Shown: in pieces, positions 21,360-32,257 of the stretch | Position numbering within the stretch: position 1 is the first letter of the stretch | How the letters are laid out: each line of letters starts with the position of its first letter | Source: Hypomyces perniciosus | Taxonomy: Eukaryota; Ascomycota; Sordariomycetes; Hypocreales; Hypocreaceae | Reading direction: 5' to 3' | NCBI GenBank assembly: GCA_008477525.1 | Contig: SPDT01000013.1 | Location: 1,721,501 to 1,785,500 of the forward strand | DNA: 64,000 nucleotides | The notes under the pieces: generated by a model | Told to the model about the DNA's origin: nothing | The model's input: the letters and a program-made list of their open reading frames with translations, nothing else | Databases searched by the model: none | Position numbers and translations under genes: made by a program

Positions 21360-23689
21360 CTAATCGCTCATCGCCGAGCCCGAAGCCTTGGTTGTGCCAA
21401 AGATACTCACCTTCCGATCACGAACCCGCAGTTTCCTCGCAACAGAATTCGCAATCTCAAGACCGGACTCGACGCTCGTCCCAGGCCGGGCCCAAGGCTT
21501 CAGAAGCTTCACGAGTTCCTTGTGCCAATCGTCCACATCAACCACGAGATGCCCCAGTTGCGACGAGTTTGCCGCAAGGGCAAGCACCAGAAAGCAATTC
21601 ACACAGCTAACCCGCCAATATCCAGTCAGCGTAGTTCTTGCACACCCTTACATACTATACCGGACTGCGCCATGCACTCACAATTGCAATGCACTATTCG
21701 TGTATGGGGTCCTCTCCTTCAGGAGATATTCCGCCCCCTGCAGATACGCCCGACACGCCGCCAGACACCACTTGCTCTGGGAGAGGACACTCGCGGGGAG
21801 CTCTGTGCCGCCCTCTTCAAACTGCGGCGCCGTCGCATAAATAACAAACGGCCTGAAAATCCCCTGTTTGGCAGACCAGTACCGCAGACGCAGCAGACAC
21901 GCCTGCTTGTTCCCCGGCGTGCTGAGAAACAGGTCCGGCTTAATGTCCGCGGGCAGCGCGTCGTACCACGTCTCAAGCTGGAAGTTGAGCTCGTTGCAGA
22001 CGCGAAGGAGGGAGGCGTGTGGGTTTGGAGGTATGGACGCAGAACGGGATGACGTGAGTGAATCGAGAGCACGGCCAGCGTATATAGCGAGACTGTCGGT
22101 AAAGTAGATGGCGTGATGAATGCGATTGATCAGGGACCGGATCGATATTTCGGCCAACACGTAAAGATGCTCGAGCTTGGGGGTCATGCCGTAGTTGGGG
22201 AAGGGCATTCGGTCGACCAGGACGTCAATGCCGCTTCTAGGCTGGTGGTATTCAGCAAGGAGATCACTGGGTGTTGTAGTTAGAAGGTGTCAGAAAGACT
22301 GAAGAACAAGAGGGAGCTGGCTCACCATTCAATGATAAAGCATGCCCAGCTCAGTCGAGTAAGTTCTTGTATCTCAGCCTGGCTGGACAAGATATCCTTG
22401 CATCTACCCAAAGTCAGCGAAGACACATCATGATACGACATGGGGGGAACTCAGCACCGAATCAGCAGCTGTTGTATGCTCGTCGATGCCATATGTATCA
22501 ACCTCCACGCCGTCAGCGGCTCTACCACGTATGTGAAGTACAGTGCGCATAGAATCAGCCCCCGAGAGAGCAGAATATCACCACTAAACGACACAGTCCA
22601 CGAGGCGACCAGAATCCGTAGAGCCTTCTTCAACATGATATCTCCTGAATTTCCCTTCCCGCTGTGATCCACAGGATCAGACACCATCGCCCCGAGCGCA
22701 AAAATCGCAAGAAAGGTCGCTGACATGTTGTCGGAGCCTAAGCCCCGGCTCATGACATCCTCGTAGTTTGCAAGCAGGTCGTCCCGGTCAAAGAGCGGAT
22801 GACACGTGTGCACCACAGCGAGAAAGCTATGGAGATAGTTGTCCGCAACAGCCCTTTCAATGACATCGTGGTCCTTCTCCCCAGTGTGAGGCAGGGGGGC
22901 CGTCATGAAGTCCATTGCCGTAGAGCGAGGCCTGCTATCCTCCACTCGGAAAATGAACTCTTCAGGATAATCACCCACTAAGCTGCGCATCTGAGGCAGC
23001 GAGAGCAGACTGCTGGTACTCGTCTGATGACCCAGGGGAATAGTAATAGGCGGCACTTCACCATCGTCTACTCCACGTCGAGAAGACCCGCCGCCATTCT
23101 GAGTGCTCAGAGCCCAAGTTGAATGCGGCATCGGGGTTTCGTCAGGCGTCAAGCTCAGGTCGTTCCTAGTTTCAGCCCGCTCGCCGAAGAAGTCGGGCAA
23201 CGGAGTTGGCATCAAGCCTGTCACACCCATGCGGACGTGTGTGCCTCGACCTTCAGCGTCCTGGTCATCCCCATGCTGTTGTTTCAAAACCCCAATAGCC
23301 TCAGTATGCTCCCCAAGACGCGTCTCGATGCTTTCTAGGCGTTTGAGTATCGCTTCAGAGACGGCAGCAGAGCCAGAACTATCCCGACGATGGGTTCTAT
23401 TGTTCTTGTTTCAGTCAAGAAGAAGAAGAAGAAGAAGTCAGGCAGAACGATGGCTTCCTTTCTGTCCGTTCATACGAAACATACCTTGGCGGAGGGGTTT
23501 CCCCATACACACACTCGACGTCCCTTTCTCGACAGGCAGTGCACTGAGGATGTAATCCATCACAGCGTCGCTTGCTGACAGGCCTCAATCAGCTCAACCC
23601 TACCCTGCATAGCTCGCAACTGGACTTTGCCTCTCAACTTACCGTTGTCGACAGCAACTGCACGCAACCTTCCTCTCGCTGGCATTCAT
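21360..23689 (-). CDS. Zn2Cys6 transcription factor with fungal-specific regulatory domain
   Basis: Six exons are inferred: 23689-23643, 23574-23485, 23396-22458, 22403-22326, 22266-21682 and 21606-21360, giving 661 residues; all five introns (54-88 bp) fall in phase 2. The binuclear zinc cluster spans residues 10-37 with canonical spacing (Cys10, 13, 20, 27, 30, 37) and basic CCRQRKRRCDG. It is split by the first intron. A short coiled coil follows (AILKRLESIETRLGEH), then the PF04082-type domain, with the hallmark LSWACFIIECDLLAEYHQPR and an upstream VADNYLHSFLAVVHTCHPLF. Such proteins bind CGG-containing sites in the nucleus and regulate metabolism. It converges on the transaldolase gene (61 bp between stops), so their 3' untranslated regions should overlap. 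I cannot name its target pathway from sequence. Confidence 0.9.
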
Positions 23690-24268
23690 TGTCTCATCGA
23701 TCCGCTGTCACGGAAAGGTGGCTTGTGATGCTGTGATGCTGTGTTTCTTTCTCGGGGCATGTTTGAATGAGTTGAGTTCTGGTGAAGGCGCCCCGCAAAA
23801 AAGATATGCACTAGAGATGAGCCATCAGCTCATTAACAGCGCCTGCTCGCACCTGGCAGCCTCAAGAATCGGACTCGTGAACGAGACAATTGCGCTTTAT
23901 GGTACCGAGGCATCTTGTGAAACGTCGGGTTAAATAATAAACAAAGATAAGTATCGGTGTTCAGGTATCCAACACATATATAAGGTATATTGTATCGATG
24001 CCATCCGTGGATATTCATACAAGTCTCTTGAACGAACGGCCTCACCCTTCATTCAGTCATCTCTTCCTATAAAATCAACATATGGGGTATTATAACTTAT
24101 CCCGAATATCCTTTCCGAAAAATTTAATAAAAAAAAAAAAGGTCAACAGACCAAAAAATGGCGGACCAAGATGCTGCTGTGGCAAATCCCCGCCATTTAA
24201 ATGCCACCCCAACTCCAATGCAATGACTCCAACGCCCAGTTTTTGAATCTTTTCTTCCACTTTATCTA
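23690..24268. other. Promoter of the Zn2Cys6 gene and 3' flank of the OPT gene
   Basis: Both neighbours are on the minus strand, so this 0.58 kb holds the upstream region of the regulator and the 3' end of the transporter. A T-rich run in the transcript sense, seen as an A tract at 24129-24140, lies 130 bp past the OPT stop. No gene is visible. Confidence 0.5.
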
Positions 24269-27124
24269 TCAGTTGTATGTCCCAAGACGGGGCCCAAAGT
24301 ACTCTCCAGGAGCAAGCTTCAGCAGCGTACACGGCTTGCCCTCGCAACCCATGTCTGAAACTTTGTTGCCCCACCAGTGCAACTCCGTTTCGGTATATTG
24401 AAGAGAAAAGAAGATGATGATGCCTGCAAGGGCAATGCCGCAGGACCACGCTGCCGATAGGACAAAGTTATACTATTGCAAAGTGTTAGCAATCTCTTTC
24501 GGTCCATGGCATCACTCAGGAGTCATGTAATGGGACATACCTTGGACCAAAAGCCGACAAAGCGCGATTTGAGGTACACCCACGAGATGTACGCGATGGG
24601 CACAGATGGCCAGACATACGACATGTTGTACGGCGCCCACACAATGCCGCCATACATGATCGCAACAGGATGGATCTGACGTGTCCACGTCCAGTGGGGG
24701 AACTTCTTGTTCAGCGCCCAGAACAACACCACAATAAGGATTCCCATGGGGAATCCAACCAGGATCTCGCTATACTGCCCATTATATCCAAAGATCTTCT
24801 GTGGGCCAACCGTACCCCAGATCACTGATGCTGTGAAGAAGGTGTTGACACCTGGGCAGGTCAACCTGTATCGCGCGCCAGGGGTGCACACGCCGTCGAT
24901 ATTCCTCAATTGGAAATTCAAGACACCGACACAAATGATGGTGCTGATAAACGTGGCGATAATCTGCGCGATAAATGTCTGGCGAGGGGGGATTTTGACG
25001 TAATGGGCGAGTTTCAAGTCGTTACAGAACCACACGGCATGCGCGCAAGTCACATAGCCAAATGACTTGAAGTAGTTCATGGCTAGGGCGTTGCCGTCAA
25101 CGAATGAGCCTCCAATGAACTCGGCAAGCACGTTGAGCGTAACCTCGATACCCGTCATGGCCTTGATGATGCCCACGGGGATGACGAAGACGACACAGAG
25201 CGCCAGACCATAAAAGACGACTCCAGGCGAGGTATGCGTATGCCATCCGGCAATGCCCGCAACGCCCAGCGCTATGGCCACCACCAGGCAAATCAAATAC
25301 CACCACTCCGGGACTTCGGGATACGCCTGCATCAGTCGGTTGTGAATATCCAGGATACGCTCATCCTTGAGCGGGTTCTTCTTCTTGCGGAAACTGTTGA
25401 ACAAGGACTTGAAGCCCATGACGATTTCATGACGGTGATATAGGAAAGCATAAGTGAGAGTGGACGTGTAGATACCAAAAAAGAACATGTAAATGACGAC
25501 GTAGCCGGCACTTAAGAAAGGGGGCGAGTAGGTGCTGTACTTGGCCGAATCGAACAAGCCGCGCTCATCAACAGACCTGCTAATATTGTACAGCTTGCCG
25601 AAATGGTCGTAAACGCGGTTGCTGTTGATGGGGAGATAGCCCGTGTTGTAGATATTCTTATACCACAGGGCAAGGACAACCCAAAACGAAATGAAGACGC
25701 CGATGAATCGGTTGAGGGTACTGAAGAAGGGGACCATGAGCGGATCGGCAGAATCCCATAGCAAGATGTTCCAATCAAACGTAGGGAAGGGGTTTACGCC
25801 GAGGCCATGGCTGATGCCGGTAATGACGTTGAGGTCGCGGTTCTGAGGAGCAATCCAGCTCAGCCAGTTGAACTTGGACAAGGCAGTGAAGACGTAGTTG
25901 GGGAACCAGAACCACACAAACATGGCGCCAAACATCAAGTAGAAGAACTTGATGCGGGAGATGCGCCAGATCTTGCCCAGGGGGCCCTCGACGGCTGCGT
26001 TTGTCTCGTTGTGAAAGGCCGAGTTAAGAGCAATGGTAACGAGCGAGGCGGGCCAGACGCAGTACGAGGGGTAGACGAGGAAGCGGCGGCAGATACCAGC
26101 CATGCCGTAGCCAATAAAGTTGGTGGCCAAGGCGATGAGAAGCTGGTAGCCGACGTGCGAGGCGTATGGCTGGTTGAAGTACTGGGGCAGATACTGGACC
26201 CAGATGATGTTGTTCGTGTACGGTGTGTTGTTGGCAACGTTGGCCATGATGGTGATGAGCATGTGCTCCTTCTTCGAGAAGGGTCCCGGGTTGAGGGAGT
26301 GATAGCTGCCGAAGAGGGTGAAGCCAACGTCCGGAAGCCACCTTTCGCAAGCCTTGCCAACGGGATACGACAGCAATTGGGCGACATTGGCCATGACACG
26401 GATGGTGGGCTGACGGATGTCGAAGAGCTGGTTAATGAAGGCGAGCAGACCACTAAAGGCGAGGCCAATAATCCAGCTGCGGATCGTCGAGCACGGCGTG
26501 GTGGGATCGTCTTTATTGCTGACGACGGCGCGGACCTCGGCGTAGGGGCTGTTGCTGATGACGAGGGCGGCCTCGAGCTTCATCTCCTGGATGAGATGCT
26601 GGTGCTGTTGCGGGTGGGAGAAGACGGATTCGTTCTCGAGAAAGAACTTGATTTTATGGATAACGGACGAGGGGAAGTTGTAATCCTTTTCATGGACGCG
26701 GTAGACCCTCGTCATGATGTCGCGGACCTCTTCGAGGGTGTATTGGGAGGCCAGTTCCTGCGCCTCAAGCAGGTCGTCTTCGGTGACGTTGAGGTCATGT
26801 TCGGTCGAGGACTGGGGGGTCCAGTATTCGCGGTCGTCTTCATCGTACGAAAAGGGCTCCTACAAGAGACGAAAGCACCAGGAACTTGTCAGCGCATCGA
26901 AATGCCACGCACTGGGATCCCCGGCGGATCATCACCGCTCATTGTCGCTTGACTGCTACCGCGCGCACATCGCAATCGGGGGCGGCAAAGACACGAGAGG
27001 GGGGGATTCGCTTCCTTACCGAAGGGGATTCGGACTTGTTGACGTCAACGACTGATGGACGAGAAGAATTGGATAACACCTGAGCCGCCCCGCTCGCAGC
27101 GGCAGTCTTTTCGATTTCGACCAT
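24269..27124 (-). CDS. OPT-family oligopeptide transporter
   Basis: Three exons are inferred: 27124-27020, 26859-24541 and 24472-24269, giving 875 residues. The introns (160 and 68 bp) are phase 0 with GTAAGG and GTATGT donors. After a soluble N-terminus come about 12-16 membrane segments. Both OPT signatures are present: the NPG motif (LNPGPFSKKEH, about residue 225) and KIPPR (near residue 656). The C-terminus beyond the last intron adds a final membrane helix and ends in a short soluble tail with KPCTLLKLAPGEYFGP. OPT proteins are proton-coupled plasma-membrane importers of tetra- and pentapeptides; related YSL types move metal chelates, but NPG plus KIPPR favours the peptide branch. The frame stays open upstream of 27124, so a start further out is possible; I chose the first ATG after the low-complexity stretch. 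It borders the large gene-poor region. Confidence 0.93.
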
Positions 27125-28540
27125 AGCAGAAGCAGAAGCAGAAGCATAAGCAGAGAGCGCTCGCGATGAGACACGGGATGAATCGCGCTCTCCGTTCCTC
27201 TCCCTCTCCCTCTCCGTCTCTTCGGGGACGTCGCAATGGGCGCTGAGTGAGGCTGGCTGGCTGGCTGGCTGGCTCGTGATGGCGATGGCGATGGCGATGG
27301 CGATGGCGATGGCGATGGATGACGATGTCGGCAGTTGGCTGGACCAAGCCAAGGGAGCAAGGGAGGAGGGGAGACGGGACTGGACAAGACGGGACAAGAC
27401 GAGAAGAAGAGAGAGGCGCGCGAGAGAATTCAGCCCTGCCTGTGAAGATCAAAACGAGAGGCCAAAGCCGCCGGCGGGATGCGCAGTCGGCCTTTGACGG
27501 ACGCAGGGACGAGGATGGCGGCTCTCTGGTAGTGGTAGTGGTAGTGGTAGTGGAAGTGATAGGATAAAGTGGTTGGTGGAGGGGATCGAGACTTTCCACA
27601 TCAGAGAGGCCCGGGTTCGGGTTCTTGTCGCCTTTCGGGGCAGGCTCTAGTGCTCCATGGGAGGTCTTCTAGGCCTCTTAGGCCTCTGGGCCTCGTCTCT
27701 GGGGAGCAATTAGCCGGCCAGAGGCGCAGACCAGGTGCCGGGCACGAGACGGGTACGAGTCAGATACTTACTTGGGGGCCCTCCCGGCATCCGCGGTGGC
27801 TGCTGCTTCAGCCGACTCTTTCCACTGTGAAGTCGCCGATTCAGCGCCCTCAGCCACTCAGGGAAGAAAGTCCGCTGCTCCACCCTTGTACCTTTTTAGT
27901 TACTTCCTAACGCGGACTTCGCCGCAATAGGTTCCAAACCATCTACCTACCTTACCTTATATAAAGACGACATGGAATGCGCCTCTGCTTGACTCGACAA
28001 AATCATTGAGCAATGGATAACTAAACTCGAGATGAATGGCCCGGCTGGCATTTGCAAAAATGGACCAATATGGTGAAATGAAAGCATCGGGTTTCAAGTA
28101 AGGTTTTCTCACGGCAAAATCGGCTCTTCAGGGAATGGCAGCCGGCCAACCCATGGCTTCACACTCGCATCTGAAAAAGCAGATAGAAAAGCAGAGAAGA
28201 AGAATATGTGACCTTCAGTGGCCACAGGACAGTTCATGCTGCAGCCATAGGCCTCTAACCGCCTGTAATTGGACGCCAGGAGGTGCTAGTCGGCTACCGG
28301 CAGTGGAGGAGAGACATGGCGCAAGGATAGAGGGTCCGCTGAGTGGACTGGCAACCGGCTTAACGGCACGAAAAGCAAAGTTTGTCCTGCTTGGGCCATC
28401 ACTGGTTAAAGAAGGGTTCCGAGGAGATGAGGTGTTAGGATTGACATTGTAGGATACATATATAGATAGGCGGAGGGAGAAGAAGGGAAGAGGTGGAATT
28501 CAAGAAGAAAGAATAACATGTGAAGAAGATACAAAGAAAG
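27125..28540. other. Upstream region of the OPT gene, GC-rich, no gene seen
   Basis: Close to the OPT start the DNA is made of simple repeats (AGCAGA, CTGG, GATGGC and GGTAGT units). Further out (27600-28450) it is GC-balanced with open frames on the plus strand that look random. It probably contains the promoter and 5' leader of the transporter. Confidence 0.5.
27252..27319. repeat. Microsatellites: CTGG tandem followed by seven GATGGC units
   Basis: A GGCT/CTGG tetranucleotide run at 27252-27273 is followed by exact GATGGC hexamers at 27278-27319. A separate GGTAGT run lies at about 27528-27553. Confidence 0.9.
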
Positions 28541-28549
28541 ATGACCATT

Positions 28550-28582
28550 TACGAAGTACTACTAGGTAATACCTACTTCGTA
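28550..28582. repeat. Short inverted repeat built from the TACGAAGT motif
   Basis: TACGAAGT is mirrored by ACTTCGTA about 17 bases later, with a second inner pair AGGT-AAT-ACCT near the centre of the spacer. It is one of the dispersed TAC-linked motif family described in the findings. Confidence 0.6.
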
Positions 28583-28792
28583 CATGATAGTGCTTAGAAG
28601 AGTGGATCAAGCCCGATTCCCAATACGGAGTGCATATTGGCCTGTTAAGGAACAGCCGCATCTGACACGGGAAATGCTAACAGCAACAGCCTTCCATTGG
28701 CGCGGTAATTCCGTTTCAAACAGAGTGGAGAGATATTTCCCCGAGTCATTTCTGAACGCGAACCCTTGAGCACAAAACTCAAAACCTGCACG

Positions 28793-28886
28793 AAGTACGG
28801 AGTACGGAGTAGGTGATGTTTCAAAGCTCTCCCGTCTGCAAGATTATTAACCAACACACAAGATCAAGTACGGAGTACTCCGTACT
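28793..28886. repeat. Cluster of GTACGGAGTAC motifs with an 18 bp perfect palindrome
   Basis: A head-to-tail run (GAAGTAC, GGAGTAC, GGAGTA) lies at 28794-28811. The perfect 18 bp palindrome GTACGGAGTACTCCGTAC lies at 28868-28885. This is the cleanest example of the dispersed motif family. Confidence 0.75.
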
Positions 28887-29599
28887 ACTACTTTATATAT
28901 ATACCGTACTAATAATACTAATATTTCCGAATGAGTCTCTACAGTTGAATAACAAATACTAGTCTTCTCCATCAACAACCACCGGACAATTAGCCAACGG
29001 CCCAAAGGGGAAATATACCACCAACTTCCCCCTTTGGGCTCCCCACCCTGCCCGTCTTGGCAATACTCTCCTGGTGACGCGTTCACTACCTAAGCAAAGT
29101 GGCTTGGGAAATGATGAACAATGTTTAAGAGGTACAGAATATGTATGCAAACGGCAACACGTGACCAAGTATCCACTAACTGATACTATTGGTCTTCCAC
29201 ATCTACACGTATTGTTAGAATCTGCATGTTCTTAGCTTGATGGGATTTGAATAAGATCATATTGCCCCACGTCAGCAGAGCGAATATTACTGATCGGACG
29301 TGGATAAAGGAGGTTCAGTGATCACGAATGAAACCAGATGCAGCTGACTGCGTCACCACCAAACTACCCAGAAGAAGGATCGGTCATACACGGGCAACCA
29401 CCTGGGGATTACATTAGCTTCAGGAACCAAGTCTCTAGATGGAGTCCTTGTGAGACCTGAGAATGTCACCAAGTAACAACTCGGACCCAGGCGAGGACAA
29501 AGAACACTTGGTGCCTATTCCCAAGTACACCACAATGCACAAATGCCGCCAGCTCAGGTCACCCAAAAGACAACTCAAGAGTTCCAAGCGCGAACCGTG

Positions 29600-29971
29600 T
29601 TAATCATCGAGTTTCGAGAAGTTTCTTCGTATCAGATCACCATCTCCAACAAATGTGTCGTCCCCAACGTTATTCTCTGAGGAGGGACATTTGAGCAGTG
29701 TCCATGAACCAGTCGAAAGTCTCTCGTGAGCCGAACTAGAGACTTTATCCATACGTAAAAGTGGCAAGACAGTCGTGATAACAGTCATTTCCATGTCAAA
29801 TCTATACCTAGTATCAAATCCGGCACAGTCCATGGACATACAAGACTGCTTTCTGGTCCAACGCCTCGTTGTCCCTATGAGACATTGTTAGCCCATCTCC
29901 GATATGTGTTGCTTTGGCAGTCCAAGGCCATCACAGAAGAGTACTGAGGAAAACTTACCTATGGCTGGCAT
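29600..29971 (-). CDS. Possible small two-exon gene, unknown function
   Basis: An ATG at 29971 in good context (ACAATGCC) opens a 13-base exon ending at 29959. A GTAAGT donor, a GCTAAC branch sequence and a CATAG acceptor define an 84 bp phase-1 intron. The second exon, 29874-29600, closes a 95-residue protein. It starts MPAIGTTRRWTRKQSC and continues with CAGFDTRYRFDMEMTVI, ending in an acidic, then basic, tail. There is no signal peptide, and the only strongly hydrophobic stretch is VITTVLPLL. I recognise no domain. Good splice signals with frame continuity are the sole support. It could be a fragment of a larger decayed gene, since the surrounding block looks relict. Confidence 0.3.
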
Positions 29972-32059
29972 TGTTAACGTTGATATGTGGTGCTAAACTA
30001 GATTGTCTCCGAACCCTCGATGGCACATTTCATGGATCACCCCATAATAGCACAGTCTAGCTACATTGTTTCCTGAGTTTTGATGGACCACAACCCATTA
30101 AACTCGGGCATTATCACACACCTCATCCTTCTTAACTTTCTCATTCTTCACTTCAACGGGATGCTATTAGTGGTGGTGGTGCACTTCCTTTGGACATCAT
30201 CGACGGGAATGGAAACATTCGGACTGTGGTTCAGGATAAGAAGAAAGACTGTTGGCTTTCTGCCTCTTCTTCTTTTGGCCTGTTGGGCATAATTTCAACC
30301 GCCTCTCAATAAATGGCGAACAGCTTCTACGGCGTCACCAAGTTCTTGTCCTCATCCTAGCCCTCGGGATCTATCCAAGTTGTGATACATAGCCCAGACG
30401 TAATCATTATATCAACGTTCAATCCTCTGTGGCGGTAGCACATACATCTGTTATAAATTCTTTAAATTCATTTAGGAAACAGTTCAATAGTCGTCGCAGT
30501 GCGACGTCTTGAGCATTGGCGACACCCTTCAACGACTCCTCTTCACACCTTCTACGCAATATCACAGGTGTAGTTATCTCCACCACAAGGCTATAAGTTA
30601 AGTCGTCGAAGAATTTAAATGTAGCTGTTAATTGAGCAGCGGTGGTTTCTCATGTTTCCAATGGTTCCATGTTGGCTGTTACTTGTTACTGCGGTGTCCC
30701 GGATCTGTTAGCCGCAACAGCGTGGAAGAGACAATCATCACCCATTATCACCAAGACCACTCATAATCCCACACCTAGCTGATCTTTTCTTAATCGTAAT
30801 CTTTTTTGTTTCACTTTTGGTAATAGTAAATGGGTGGCTGTGAAGGGACGTGTTGCAAAAGGAGTGAGGTGAACTAGGGGCGAGACTCTCGCAATGACTA
30901 TACATCCCCAAAATAAAAGGATATATTCTTGAACAGATTAATCCATCTCTCTACTTCTTCTTTACGCTTCCATAATCACCTTAATAAACGCCTTATAGTT
31001 TATCATAAACAATGACTGTCCTCCCATCGCATTTACCCTACAACCCGGTGATGAATTGCTGCTGACCCGCGCGATATGAGGTGAGAGGAAGATAGAGTTT
31101 TGCTGGTCAATCCTATTTGTCTGATGCATATGTGATTATGTGAGTGTACTTCTTAGTTTATACAATTGGTCATAACACAAGACGTTCGACGTGTTTCGAC
31201 ACCGAAGCCAGATAGATCACTTCCAAGGCGAGGAGGCGAGACAAGCGTTCACAACACACTTATCATGCACACGAACGACAATGCCCAAGAGACACAATGC
31301 TACGACAAGCCACCCTGTGTTATCCATAAAACACATGTAGCTTGTTGCGCATCATCCAGTTTCTAAGTCGTCACTAAGAAGGGTTGGCTGTTCAATGACT
31401 GAGAGTCGCGAACCAGATTCTTACTGACATAGACCTCTAGAGTGGACAATGCGAAACATGAATCCAACAAGGTCAAAAGTTCAATAGGTAGCTACAGAGT
31501 TTGTTGGCATTGACTTGATACTCAATGCCCAGGAAGTTGCCATGTATGAGAGCTTGCCTATGAAATATTTGCGCTGATAAGGAAGCTTCACAGTCAACTT
31601 GGACGTTAGACCATGGAATTCTATATATATATATATTTATAAAACACCTACTTTCCTGACATCTAGTTTGATTAAAAACTATAACTACATAGCCATTCAG
31701 AGTGTGGAAATGGGTTCCGGGTGGAAGTCCTTTGTGATGAGCCTCAGAACGGAGGGTTAGTTTTGCATCGAGGAACTACACCAAACAAGAATTAAGAAGT
31801 GCCACGAGAGGCTTCCTGGGTCTATTCATTATAGTTCCCGTAGATTCCCACTTCATGGTTCATAAAGATAGCCATAGTTGGAGTATAGTAAAAATTACTC
31901 TGTATATTGACCTACTACTAGTATCAATCGAGTTTATTTTATCAAGATCATTATTTTAGGGTGTACCACGTGCAACGTGCAATAGGGGAACTTGGGTGTC
32001 ATACAACCATCAAAAGAATCGGAAGAGAAATTGTCCTTTACCTAGGCAGCTTGCACTTG

Positions 32060-32257
32060 GGTATCTTCAGCAATGGGAACTATCACAATCTTGAAGCCTT
32101 CGGACTTTGGCCCCCGCATGTCTCATATTCTCGGATCGACGGCAAGACACTAGGGGAAAGCGTTGCTTGTGAACAGAATAATGCCCTGCAAACGGCCGCA
32201 ATGACCAACGGTGACAATGAGCCAGCTCAACATGCCGTTCATACCACGGAGATAGGC
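32060..32257 (+). pseudogene. Relic resembling a SNF2-type helicase C-terminal motif
   Basis: The plus frame reads GIFSNGNYHNLEAFGLWPPH followed by VSYSRIDGKTLGESV. The order (I/V)FS, a hydrophobic stretch, then (Y)SRIDGKT resembles helicase motifs of the SNF2/Rad5 C-terminal lobe, where a VFS strand precedes a conserved R-I-D-G loop. No other helicase motif is found in frame nearby and the fragment ends at a TGA at about 32258. The match is short, so chance resemblance remains possible. Confidence 0.3.

Noticed and set aside
25807..26952. 381-codon plus-strand frame opposite the OPT gene
   Set aside because: It is the reverse complement of a well-supported transporter exon and has no domain of its own; antisense frames of GC-rich coding DNA are often open.
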